A DNA stretch of 10,551 nucleotides from DAOUFU01 sp034429275 (GCA_034429275.1 DAOUFU010000152.1:1-10551); one strand, 5' to 3'; numbered from the stretch's first letter, positions 1-6,272 are shown. Numbers and translations are program-made. The notes: a model not told the origin generated them from the sequence alone.

Positions 1-290
1 GGCGTATTGCTGATGATGCCATTCGCTCCACCCCCCTCCTGCTGGAAGACCGGCTGTTTGTTGGCTCGCAGGATCACCATATCTATGCGGTGAACAAAAC
101 TAGCGGCACCATGATCTGGGACAGCAAAACAAGCGGGGAAGTGTTGTCGGAGTTCGTTAGTGTATCATCGGGCAACGAGTCCAGCTCAGAGACATCTGCC
201 CTGGTGATTGTCAGCACATCAAGTGGAGACGACCGGTTGGTCGCATACGACAGTGATTCGGGCGAACGGGTATGGCGCTATCCCAGCTAG
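1..290 (+). CDS. PQQ-like beta-propeller repeat protein, C-terminal fragment (5' end outside window)
   Basis: The frame is open from position 3 at the left edge to TAG at 288-290, so this is the last 95 codons of a longer gene. A GTG at 90 is in frame but internal, because recognisable repeat sequence lies upstream of it. The fragment shows propeller-blade patterns of the PQQ/quinoprotein-like type: STPLL..DRLFVGSQDHHIYAVN..SGTMIWD, then VIVSTSSGDDRLVAYDSDSGERVWRY. These match the family pattern of a YA.d..tG...W turn at each blade. A Ser-rich stretch separates the two blades. Such proteins are usually secreted or membrane-anchored, but the N-terminus that would show this is missing. Enzymatic (PQQ-binding) and purely structural propellers (BamB-like) cannot be told apart from this piece. 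It ends 69 bases before yidC on the same strand and may be cotranscribed with it. Confidence 0.75.
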   Translation, partial: RIADDAIRSTPLLLEDRLFVGSQDHHIYAVNKTSGTMIWDSKTSGEVLSEFVSVSSGNESSSETSALVIVSTSSGDDRLVAYDSDSGERVWRYPS

Positions 291-309
291 GGATATCTTC
301 GCCACCGGA

Positions 310-323
310 TGACATGAATGTCA
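310..323. promoter_or_regulatory. 14-base palindrome upstream of yidC
   Basis: TGACAT-GA-ATGTCA is a perfect inverted repeat with a 2-base centre, in the 69-base gap between the beta-propeller gene and yidC. It could be a binding site for a dimeric regulator. A TATAAC hexamer follows at 337-342, but I see no matching -35 box, so a yidC promoter here is only a possibility. A 14-base palindrome can also occur by chance. Confidence 0.25.
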
Positions 324-359
324 CGTCTTGCCAGAGTATAACCTTCGAGGCAGCAGCGC

Positions 360-1268
360 ATGTTTGATATTATCATCAACCCGTTCATCACCATCTTGCT
401 GTTCCTGTACAAAATCCTGGGCGGCAATGTTGTGTTGGCCATCATCTTGCTGACGGTCATGGTCCGCGTGATCACCATCCCGCTGACCCAGCGCCAGCAG
501 CGTTCCGCCAAAGCAATGCAGCAGCTTCAGCCCGAACTCAAGCGCCTGCAAGAAAAGTACAAAAACGACCGCGAACGCCTGGCCCAGGCACAGTGGGAGC
601 TTTATCGGCAGTATGGCGTGAACCCGCTGGCAAGCTGCCTGCCGCTATTGGTCCAGTTCCCCATCATTATCGCCCTCTACCGGGCCATCGTGATCACCCT
701 GGCAGCCACCCCGCTCCAGTTGCTTGATCTGTCCGAGCGGTTATGGGTACCTTCGCTGTCTACCGTCGTCCCCATGCAGAACCGCTTTTTATGGCTCAAC
801 CTGACCTCGCCCGATCCACTGTATATCTTGCCCATCCTGGTCGTGGTCTCGACCTGGCTCCAGCAAAAGCTGCTCATGCCGTCCACCCCGACCAACGAAG
901 GCGAAAATAAGCAGGCCGATCAGGCGGCACAGATCAGCCGCCAGATGATGATGATCATGCCGATCATGTTCGGCATTTTTGCTCTGTCGTTTGCTTCGGG
1001 TCTCTCCATCTATTTCATCGCCTCCAACCTGATCGGTATCGCACAGTATGCTCTGATGGGCAATCTCAGCGTCAAGCAGGCGTTGGGCATGGCCCCCGCC
1101 GATGAGCCTACGCCGGCCCTTGCCAGCTCCAATGGTGGCCCCGCTGTCGAATCACCCCCCCGCACGCCTGCACCGCCGGTGATCCGCACATCCGCCGCGA
1201 ATCGTGGAATCAGCGATACGCGTGCCGCTCGTGCTCAGGCCAAGGCCAGAAGCAAACCTAAAGGATAA
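360..1268 (+). CDS. yidC: Membrane protein insertase YidC (Oxa1/SpoIIIJ type)
   Basis: This 302-residue protein inserts and folds inner-membrane proteins, alone or with SecYEG. It has the Gram-positive/Oxa1-like layout without the large periplasmic P1 domain of proteobacterial YidC. It starts almost directly with TM1 (about residues 8-40). The groove arginine is Arg36 in TVMVRVITIPL, followed by the hairpin helices (about 43-88, QRQQRSAKAMQQLQPEL..LQEKY). The signature NPLASCLPLLVQFPIIIALYR lies at 88-108, with further TM segments near 152-170, 197-214 and 216-233. A Pro-rich, then Arg/Lys-rich tail (245-302) fits ribosome contact. No lipobox is seen, unlike Firmicutes SpoIIIJ. GAGG at 347-350, 9 bases before ATG 360, supports the start. 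The next gene is khpB, the usual neighbour, 30 bases downstream. Confidence 0.95.
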   Translation: MFDIIINPFITILLFLYKILGGNVVLAIILLTVMVRVITIPLTQRQQRSAKAMQQLQPELKRLQEKYKNDRERLAQAQWELYRQYGVNPLASCLPLLVQFPIIIALYRAIVITLAATPLQLLDLSERLWVPSLSTVVPMQNRFLWLNLTSPDPLYILPILVVVSTWLQQKLLMPSTPTNEGENKQADQAAQISRQMMMIMPIMFGIFALSFASGLSIYFIASNLIGIAQYALMGNLSVKQALGMAPADEPTPALASSNGGPAVESPPRTPAPPVIRTSAANRGISDTRAARAQAKARSKPKG

Positions 1269-1287
1269 TCGAGCCACCTAAAACGAT

Positions 1288-1293
1288 TGAGGG
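1288..1293 (+). promoter_or_regulatory. Ribosome binding site that decides the khpB start
   Basis: TGAGGG at 1288-1293 lies 5 bases before ATG 1299, but only 2 bases before ATG 1296, and it overlaps a possible TTG start at 1287. Spacing therefore favours ATG 1299. ATG 1296 would add one Met; TTG 1287 would add four residues and would need a different ribosome binding site. Confidence 0.6.
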
Positions 1294-1298
1294 ATATG

Positions 1299-2138
1299 AT
1301 GAGCGAGACGCGGTCTGTCGAAACCACCGCTGCAGATATCGAAACAGCCATCGAATTGGGGCTGGAACAACTCGGTGTCGCACGGGAAAGTGTGATTGTC
1401 GAAATTCTTGATGAGCCAAGCCGCGGACTGCTAGGGCTTGGTGCGCGACAGGCCCGCATTCGTCTGACGACAGCGGCCCCAGCGCGCAAATCGCCTCAAC
1501 CGGAATCCCCTGCCCCTCAGCCCGCTGCACAGTCCGCAGCGCAGGCCCCCGCTGCCCAGACAGCTTCATCGTCATCTGCTGCTTATGATGTGGATGTCGA
1601 CGAAGATGTGCTCGCCTTCGGAGAAAGTGACGACGATGTCGCCCCGGTCGCCGACAACGACCTGGCCGACGATGCGCGTGTGGGTCTTGCCACACTTGAA
1701 GAACTGCTCAACAAGATGACCATCAATGCCAGGGTCGAAGTCTATCGGGCCAAAGATATCACCGGTGAAGATGCTCCCTGGGTGCTTCAGATTCGCGGCG
1801 ATGACCTGGGCATGTTGATCGGGCGGCGCGGCGAGACGCTGGCCGCACTGCAATACATCACCCGCTTGATCGCCAGCCGCGAGCTTCAGCGCCGCGCCAA
1901 TATCGTGCTGGATGTGGAAGGATACAAGCAGCGCCGAGAGCAGATGCTGCGCCGCCTGGCCAAGCGAATGGCCGAGCAAGCCATACAGATGGGCCGCACC
2001 GTCGCCCTGGAGCCAATGTCTCCTTATGAGCGGCGTATCGTGCACCTGACTCTGCACGACAATCCCGATGTGACTACCGAAAGCATCGGTGAAGGCGATC
2101 ACCGCAAGGTGACTATTGTGCCGCGCCGCCGCAAATAG
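1299..2138 (+). CDS. khpB: RNA-binding protein KhpB (Jag/SpoIIIJ-associated)
   Basis: This 279-residue cytoplasmic protein has the full Jag/KhpB layout. A Jag_N domain (about 4-57) carries the signature DEPSRGLLGLGARQARIRL. An Ala/Pro/Gln-rich and then acidic linker spans about 58-130. A KH domain (about 139-205) has the GxxG loop in IGRRGETLAALQYITRLI (174-191). An R3H domain (about 207-275) has the R-x3-H motif at Arg245-His249 in SPYERRIVHLTL. In Firmicutes, KhpB works with KhpA as a small-RNA/mRNA-binding pair linked to cell elongation; that role is known for the family and is not shown here. It follows yidC by 30 bases, as in many bacteria, and is closed by a hairpin at 2165-2194. The linker of about 70 residues is long and low in complexity, and is probably disordered. 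Confidence 0.93.
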   Translation: MSETRSVETTAADIETAIELGLEQLGVARESVIVEILDEPSRGLLGLGARQARIRLTTAAPARKSPQPESPAPQPAAQSAAQAPAAQTASSSSAAYDVDVDEDVLAFGESDDDVAPVADNDLADDARVGLATLEELLNKMTINARVEVYRAKDITGEDAPWVLQIRGDDLGMLIGRRGETLAALQYITRLIASRELQRRANIVLDVEGYKQRREQMLRRLAKRMAEQAIQMGRTVALEPMSPYERRIVHLTLHDNPDVTTESIGEGDHRKVTIVPRRRK

Positions 2139-2164
2139 CGTGCGGATCATCCCTACCCGCCTGC

Positions 2165-2200
2165 AATGCCGTGACCGCTTCCGGTCGCGGCATTTTGGTT
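2165..2200 (+). terminator. Intrinsic-terminator-like hairpin after khpB
   Basis: AATGCCGTGACCG (2165-2177) pairs with CGGTCGCGGCATT (2182-2194) around the loop CTTC, giving 13 base pairs with one G-U wobble. TTTTGGTT at 2193-2200 is an imperfect U-tract, so termination may be partial. It sits only 28 bases before the kinase start, with no clear promoter between, so some read-through into region 2 is plausible. Confidence 0.7.
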
Positions 2201-2222
2201 ACAAAACCCAAAGACAAGGACC

Positions 2223-3077
2223 ATGTGCGATCCTGAGCAGTTCACCCCAGATTATCTTCTCATCGGCCACATCGCCCACGACATCACGCCGGACGGGCCT
2301 CGATTGGGCGGCACCGTGTCGTTTGCAGCGTATACGGCGATCGCGTTCGGCCTGCGTGTGGCCATCCTGCCCAGCGCGACCCCCGATGAGCCGCTCTTGC
2401 GCGACCTGCCGCCGGAAGCGTGCGTGGTCACTGTGCCCGCAGAGCACACCACCACCTTTGAGAATCGTTACCTGAATGGCACCCGCACTCAACACATGTA
2501 TCACCGCGCAGAACTGCTCACTGCCAGGCACTTGCCGGCTTCGTGGCGAGCGGCGCGGATGGTCCACCTGGGGCCAATCGCCTATGAGGTGTCGCCCGAT
2601 CTGCTCGACTGCTTCCCCAACGCCGCCATCTGTGCCACCCCGCAGGGGTGGATGCGTGGGCGCGAGCCGGATGGGCTGGTGATTACGGTGCCCTGGCCCC
2701 AGGCCGAGCACATCCTGCCTCGCACCACGCTGACGGTGCTCAGCAAAGAGGATATTCGCCACGACCCAGGGTTGGAAATTGTCTTTGCCGGGCTTGCGCC
2801 GCTTGTTGTCATCACCGATGGGATGCATGGCGGCACAGTCTACCAGGGCGATCGCTCGTGGCGCTTCCCTGCCATCGAAATTACCGAGGTAGACCCCACG
2901 GGCGCTGGCGATATATTTGCTACAGTTTTGAATATCACGTATGCTCAGACGCAAGACCTGCAGCGGTCTATTCGTATTGCGAGCCACCTGGCCGGGCTGT
3001 CCGTCAGCCGGGTGGGGTTTGCCAGCGCGCCCACGCGCGATGAGATCGCCGATGTGCTGCGCCGGTACCCGGCCTGA
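2223..3077 (+). CDS. PfkB-family carbohydrate/nucleoside kinase, substrate unknown
   Basis: This 284-residue protein is a ribokinase-fold ATP-dependent kinase of the PfkB family. The N-terminal glycine motif is RLGGTVSFAAYTAIAFGL (27-44). LSKED at 173-177 sits where the family has its N/S-x-x-E motif. VVITDGMHGGTVY (195-207) is the ATP-side strand. The C-terminal signature is DPTGAGDIFA (224-233), with the catalytic base Asp230 and the GAGD anion hole. It is slightly shorter than typical ribokinases (about 300 residues). The segment TTTFENRYLNGTRTQHMYHRAE (77-97) probably forms the substrate lid, but I cannot name the sugar or nucleoside. AAGGA at 2216-2220 lies only 2 bases before ATG 2223; no better start is seen, since the family's first beta strand (PDYLLIGHI) begins at residue 9. 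It heads a tight three-gene run. Confidence 0.88.
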   Translation: MCDPEQFTPDYLLIGHIAHDITPDGPRLGGTVSFAAYTAIAFGLRVAILPSATPDEPLLRDLPPEACVVTVPAEHTTTFENRYLNGTRTQHMYHRAELLTARHLPASWRAARMVHLGPIAYEVSPDLLDCFPNAAICATPQGWMRGREPDGLVITVPWPQAEHILPRTTLTVLSKEDIRHDPGLEIVFAGLAPLVVITDGMHGGTVYQGDRSWRFPAIEITEVDPTGAGDIFATVLNITYAQTQDLQRSIRIASHLAGLSVSRVGFASAPTRDEIADVLRRYPA

Positions 3078-3108
3078 GTCGCTCCCCTCTCCGAAAGGAT
3101 GCGCGGTA

Positions 3109-3639
3109 ATGTCGTTCCCTCCCTCTTCCAATAACTCGTCTCATGGCGGTGCAGCCAGCGAAGGCACCCCCAGCAGCCTGCGCGCCCTGGATACTCTGGG
3201 GCGCTTCCTGGAGCAGGATGGCTGGCATCCCCAACGGGTTGAAGGCCATCCCTTCTACCGCATGGGCTTCAACGGCAAAAACGGCAGTTATGTCTGCTTT
3301 GCCCAGATCATGCTCAAGCTCGATCAGATGCTGTTCTATGCATCCATGCCGCTCAATGTGCCCGAAAATGCCCGCCCCGGAGTCGCCGAATTCATCACCC
3401 GCGCCAATTACGGGCTACGCATCGGCAATTTTGAGATGGACTTCTCCGATGGTGAAGTGCGCTACAAATCCAGCCTGGATTTTGAGGGGCAAGAGCTGAC
3501 ACCCAACCTCATCCGCAATGCCATCATCCCGGCAGTGCTCACCATCGATCGCTATGCCCCTGGCCTGATGAGCGTCATCTATGGCGGACGCAGCCCCTTG
3601 CAAGCCATTAACGACGTCGAACAACAGCCATCCTCATGA
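3109..3639 (+). CDS. YbjN-domain protein (type III secretion chaperone-like fold)
   Basis: This 176-residue protein matches the YbjN family. The recognisable block is ITRANYGLRIGNFEMDF (96-112), then DGEVRYKSSLDFEG (114-127), LIRNAIIPAVLTIDRYAPGLMSVIYGG (134-160) and PLQAI (163-167). The first 25 residues are Ser/Gly-rich and probably disordered. YbjN proteins are cytoplasmic, with a fold like type III secretion chaperones, and have been linked to stress and motility phenotypes in enterobacteria; a biochemical function is not established. GAAAGGA at 3093-3099 lies 9 bases before ATG 3109 and supports this start. The frame is open further upstream (from 2941), but that part overlaps the kinase gene and does not resemble the family. 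It lies 31 bases after the kinase and 25 before the amidohydrolase, so it is likely in an operon with them. Confidence 0.85.
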   Translation: MSFPPSSNNSSHGGAASEGTPSSLRALDTLGRFLEQDGWHPQRVEGHPFYRMGFNGKNGSYVCFAQIMLKLDQMLFYASMPLNVPENARPGVAEFITRANYGLRIGNFEMDFSDGEVRYKSSLDFEGQELTPNLIRNAIIPAVLTIDRYAPGLMSVIYGGRSPLQAINDVEQQPSS

Positions 3640-3645
3640 CCTTGC

Positions 3646-3658
3646 CGGAGGGCCTCCG
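3646..3658 (+). promoter_or_regulatory. Ribosome binding site of the amidohydrolase inside an inverted repeat
   Basis: CGGAGG-G-CCTCCG is a perfect odd palindrome. In mRNA it can fold as CGGAG/CTCCG around a GGC loop. It contains GGAGGG (3647-3652), the only Shine-Dalgarno match before ATG 3665, at a rather long spacing of 12 bases. Folding would hide the site. Whether this limits translation is inference. Confidence 0.4.
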
Positions 3659-3664
3659 TCTGCC

Positions 3665-5272
3665 ATGATCGACCGTATCCTGTTCAACGCCCGCGTTCAC
3701 ACGCTGGACGCCACACAGCCCCTGGCGACCGCACTGGCAATCCAGCGCGACCGGATCGTGCTGGTGGGGAATGATGCCACAGTGCGGGCAACGGCTGGCC
3801 CTCAAACCGTCCTCGAAAACCTTGATGGGCGCGACATCATCCCCGGCCTGACCGAGGCGCACATCCACTGGGAAGGCGTCGCTCACGCGCTCAAGAGCGT
3901 GAATGTCTTCGAGGTGCCGTCCAAAGCCGAGGCTGTTCGCCGGGTCGCTGAACGCGCGAAGACGCTCGCCCCTGGCGAATGGATCATCGGGCGCGGCTGG
4001 TCCCAAACCTATTGGTCCGATGCCAGCTTCCCCACCGCCGCCGATCTTGACGCCGCAGCGCCCGATCACCCGGTGTATCTGGGTGCCAAGAGCGGACACG
4101 CTGCCTGGGTCAATTCGGCAGCGCTGCGGCTCGCTCATATCAGTGCGGCCACGCCCGATCCTCCCGGAGGAAAGATTCAGCGCGACGCGCACGGCCAGCC
4201 CACCGGGCTGCTGCTCGAAGACGCGATGCTGCTGGTGTGGAATATCATCCCCCCGCCCACCACCGAACAAACTGCCGCGCGAATGCTCGAAGCTCAGGCC
4301 CTGGCCTGGACTGCCGGGTTGACCGGCATTCACGATTACGATAATCCAAGCTGCCTGGTGGCGCTGCAATTGCTGCGTGAGCGTGGTCAGTTGGGGCTGC
4401 GCGTCGTCAAGAACATCAACGATCCCTGGATCGGTCACGCGCACGAACTGGGTTTGCGCTGGGGGTTTGGCGATCATTGGCTGCGCCTGGGCGGTCTGAA
4501 GATCTTCGCCGACGGAGCACTGGGTCCGCGCACGGCGTCGATGATTGAGCCATACGAGGGTGAGCCAGACAACTTTGGTATGAGCGTGATCGACAAGGAA
4601 GAGATGTACGAGCTGGTCAGCCGGGCCAGCGCTGCGGGCATCCCTTCGACCATTCATGCCATCGGCGATCGGGCGGTGCACGATGTGCTCGACGTGTATC
4701 AGTCTGTGCGCGCCGAAGAAGCTGCGCGGGGTGTGCCCCCTTCAGCCATGCGTCACCGTATCGAGCACGTCCAGCTCATCCACCCCGACGATGCACACCG
4801 CCTGGGCGAATTGGGCATCATTGCATCCATGCAGCCCATCCACGCCACTTCCGATTACGAGATGGCCGACCGCTATTGGGGGGCGCGCGCGCGGTGGAGC
4901 TACAACTGGCGGCTTCAGCTTGAAGCGGGAGCCGTGCTGGCCTTTGGGTCGGATGCGCCGGTGGAGCCGTTTGACCCGCTCAAAGGCATCTATGCCGCCG
5001 TGACTCGCCGCCGTCCTGATGGTTCTCCGGGACCGGAGGGCTGGTTCCCCGAAGGACGGCTGGATATGCTGACTACTCTGCGTGGTTTCACCCAGGGGCC
5101 AGCCTATGCTGCCGGGCTGGAACATCACCTGGGCCAGATCAGCGCCGGGTTCCTGGCCGATCTCATCGTGCTCGACCGCGATCTGACCACCGTTCCCCCC
5201 GACGAAATCCTGGAAACGCGCGTCCTCGGCACAATGATCGGCGGTGAGTGGAAACACCGGCTGTTCGACTAG
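3665..5272 (+). CDS. Metal-dependent amidohydrolase, YtcJ/NfdA-like (Amidohydro_3)
   Basis: This 535-residue protein has the amidohydrolase superfamily layout: a beta-sandwich start (MIDRILFNARVHTLD), a TIM barrel, and a C-terminal sandwich return (ISAGFLADLIVLDRDLTTVP, 492-511). Metal-site residues visible are His66 and His68 in IPGLTEAHIHWEG, His331 in STIHAIGDRAVHDVL, His367 in RIEHVQLIHP, and Asp430 in FGSDAPVEPFDP. Lys279 in GLKIFADGALGPRTA may be the metal-bridging lysine. SGHAAWVNSAAL (143-154) is typical of the YtcJ/NfdA branch. No signal peptide is seen, so it is probably cytoplasmic. The family hydrolyses C-N bonds in amides, formamides and cyclic ureides; the substrate here cannot be named. 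Glu64 replaces the usual Asp before HxH. ATG 3665 is chosen because the family's N-terminal strand starts there; the frame is open upstream, but that part overlaps the YbjN gene. Confidence 0.92.
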   Translation: MIDRILFNARVHTLDATQPLATALAIQRDRIVLVGNDATVRATAGPQTVLENLDGRDIIPGLTEAHIHWEGVAHALKSVNVFEVPSKAEAVRRVAERAKTLAPGEWIIGRGWSQTYWSDASFPTAADLDAAAPDHPVYLGAKSGHAAWVNSAALRLAHISAATPDPPGGKIQRDAHGQPTGLLLEDAMLLVWNIIPPPTTEQTAARMLEAQALAWTAGLTGIHDYDNPSCLVALQLLRERGQLGLRVVKNINDPWIGHAHELGLRWGFGDHWLRLGGLKIFADGALGPRTASMIEPYEGEPDNFGMSVIDKEEMYELVSRASAAGIPSTIHAIGDRAVHDVLDVYQSVRAEEAARGVPPSAMRHRIEHVQLIHPDDAHRLGELGIIASMQPIHATSDYEMADRYWGARARWSYNWRLQLEAGAVLAFGSDAPVEPFDPLKGIYAAVTRRRPDGSPGPEGWFPEGRLDMLTTLRGFTQGPAYAAGLEHHLGQISAGFLADLIVLDRDLTTVPPDEILETRVLGTMIGGEWKHRLFD

Positions 5273-5292
5273 CGGTGGACCACATCCCGATC

Positions 5293-5320
5293 TTGAAATC
5301 GCTTGGAGGCATGGTACACT
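5293..5320 (+). promoter_or_regulatory. Sigma-70-type promoter of tRNA-Arg
   Basis: TTGAAA (5293-5298) and TACACT (5315-5320) are separated by 16 bases. They place the transcription start near 5327, a few bases before the mature tRNA at 5331. Position and spacing suit a stable-RNA promoter. Confidence 0.65.
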
Positions 5321-5330
5321 AGCGCTTGAC

Positions 5331-5403
5331 ACCCCCGTAGCTCAGAGGAAAGAGCGCAGGTTTCCTAAACCTGGCGTCGACGGTTCGAATCCGTCCGGGG
5401 GTA
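5331..5403 (+). tRNA. tRNA-Arg (anticodon CCT)
   Basis: A full 73-base cloverleaf can be folded by hand. The acceptor is ACCCCCG/CGGGGGT (5331-5337 and 5396-5402) with discriminator A at 5403. The D arm is GCTC/GAGC. The anticodon stem CAGGT/ACCTG closes the loop TTCCTAA, with anticodon CCT at 5364-5366. The variable loop is GCGTC, and the T arm GACGG/CCGTC has loop TTCGAAT. All stems pair without mismatch. CCA is not encoded (AAAC follows), so it must be added after transcription. It reads AGG, a minor arginine codon in many GC-rich genomes. The gene has its own promoter and terminator. Confidence 0.96.
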
Positions 5404-5406
5404 AAC

Positions 5407-5439
5407 AAAACCTGCTGGCATTCGACCAGCAGGTTTTTT
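5407..5439. terminator. Terminator after tRNA-Arg, probably bidirectional
   Basis: AAAACCTGCTGG (5407-5418) pairs with CCAGCAGGTTTT (5426-5437) around the loop CATTCGA. TTTTTT at 5434-5439 forms the U-tract for the + strand. On the - strand the same stem is followed by TTTTGTTT, so it can also end the convergent DUF47 gene, whose stop is at 5487-5489. This is a 12-pair, mismatch-free stem. Confidence 0.9.
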
Positions 5440-5486
5440 GTTGGGAACGATCCTTCGCCAGCGACACGATGGTGAGCACCCACCGC

Positions 5487-6152
5487 TCAAAAGAACTTTA
5501 CGATGATGTCGTCGATGGTATTCGCCGCATCAGCGATCCGCCCACCCGCATGAAACAGGTGCCGGTAGATTTCGCGCAGCTTCAGCATCATGATCACATT
5601 ATCCAGGTCTTTCGGCTTGCGGAACAGGTCGGCTAGCGCCCTGGCATAGAGCGTCTCCATTGCGTTGCGCACCGCTTTTGCCTGGATTGCGTGCTGGCTG
5701 GCGACGCCGTGGTGCTGCTGCAAGCGGTCCATCGCCAGTTTGATCTCCTCTGCTCCCAGGCACAGCTGATGGGTCATCTCGCGCAAAAAATTATTAGGTT
5801 CAACCGAGAGAATGTCCATCTCGTTGATGGTAAACCACGTGTCGTCCAAAATATCATCGATCGAGCGTGAGAGGGCCTGGATATCTTCACGGTCGAAAGG
5901 AGTCACAAAGGTCTGGTTCAGCTCGTTGACCATAATCCGCAGCACTTCATCGGCGTCTTTTTCAAGCTGCTGCACACGCTGAGCGTTGCGCTTATTAGGC
6001 CGATCCATATATGCCTGCAGGGCTTCGGTGGCTTCCATCGCCAGGCCGCACATATGCTGGATGTGCGTGATGAATCGCTCCGGCTTTGGTCTCATACGCT
6101 GTCTGAACCATTCCCATATCACTTTGACCCAACGAAACACTCGATCCAGCAT
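5487..6152 (-). CDS. DUF47-family PhoU-like protein, accessory to Pit phosphate transport
   Basis: This 221-residue, mostly helical cytoplasmic protein matches the DUF47/PhoU-like family that regulates or assists Pit phosphate transporters. Visible marks are the metal-binding PhoU-type E-x3-D motif at Glu64-Asp68 (QLEKDADEV), the family signature TPFDREDI (84-91), and the C-terminal repeat LKLREIYRHLFHAGGRIADAANTIDDII (190-217), which holds the second motif around Arg205-Asp208. The length is typical of the family (about 210). AAAGGAGGG (6159-6167 on the + coordinates) ends about 6 bases before the ATG, supporting the start. The ribosome binding site lies in a small CGCCC/GGGCG hairpin. The gene is divergent from pit. 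In many genomes the two are in one operon, DUF47 first, so the functional link is firm although the arrangement differs. Confidence 0.92.
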   Translation of the reverse strand: MLDRVFRWVKVIWEWFRQRMRPKPERFITHIQHMCGLAMEATEALQAYMDRPNKRNAQRVQQLEKDADEVLRIMVNELNQTFVTPFDREDIQALSRSIDDILDDTWFTINEMDILSVEPNNFLREMTHQLCLGAEEIKLAMDRLQQHHGVASQHAIQAKAVRNAMETLYARALADLFRKPKDLDNVIMMLKLREIYRHLFHAGGRIADAANTIDDIIVKFF

Positions 6153-6171
6153 AAGCGCCCTCCTTTGGGCG

Positions 6172-6190
6172 AGTCGTGTATAATACGACT
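6172..6190. promoter_or_regulatory. Palindrome overlapping a TATAAT box between DUF47 and pit
   Basis: AGTCGT (6172-6177) and ACGACT (6185-6190) form an inverted repeat around GTATAAT, so TATAAT at 6179-6184 sits in the centre. Read on the + strand it could be the -10 box for pit, with a leader of about 80 bases. Read on the - strand TATTAT (6185-6180) could be the -10 box for DUF47, with a leader of about 20 bases. No good -35 box is seen for either direction, which would fit an activator-dependent promoter. Confidence 0.5.
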
Positions 6191-6198
6191 ATCTTTAA

Positions 6199-6216
6199 GG
6201 TAAAATAAATTTTACC
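6199..6216. promoter_or_regulatory. Perfect 18-base palindrome, candidate operator of pit/DUF47
   Basis: GGTAAAAT-AA-ATTTTACC is a perfect inverted repeat with 8-base arms, lying 8 bases from the TATAAT palindrome and 57 bases before the pit ATG. Its AT-rich content stands out against the GC-rich surroundings. The form suits a dimeric repressor or activator of phosphate or metal response, but I cannot assign the regulator from sequence. No T-run follows, so it is not a terminator. Confidence 0.55.
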
Positions 6217-6272
6217 GTTATTTGCCCGGTTTTCCCATCGAGCTAAAGAACACCTACCAGGAAAGCGCGAAC

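Noticed and set aside
1480..1570. Low-complexity CAG/GCC-rich tract in khpB as a repeat array
   Set aside because: It encodes the Ala/Pro/Gln-rich linker between the Jag_N and KH domains. There is no fixed repeat unit.
2941..3108. Longer N-terminus for the YbjN protein starting at ATG 2941
   Set aside because: This would overlap the kinase by 137 bases. The extension is not YbjN-like, and a good ribosome binding site precedes ATG 3109.
2199..3131. Open frame of 310 codons on the - strand across the kinase
   Set aside because: The + strand carries the PfkB signatures, and the antisense product has biased, unfamiliar composition.
3608..4681. Open frame of 357 codons on the - strand across the amidohydrolase
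   Set aside because: The opposite frame has clear amidohydrolase metal motifs from end to end. This one has no recognisable domain and no ribosome binding site that I can see.
5331..5403. tRNA-Arg(CCU) as an attachment site for an integrated element
   Set aside because: Arg tRNA genes are common integration targets, but I see no integrase, no repeated copy of the tRNA 3' end and no foreign-looking genes in the window.
5434..5439. T-run near the tRNA 3' end as a homopolymer sequencing artefact
   Set aside because: It follows a perfect 12-pair stem, so an intrinsic terminator explains it.
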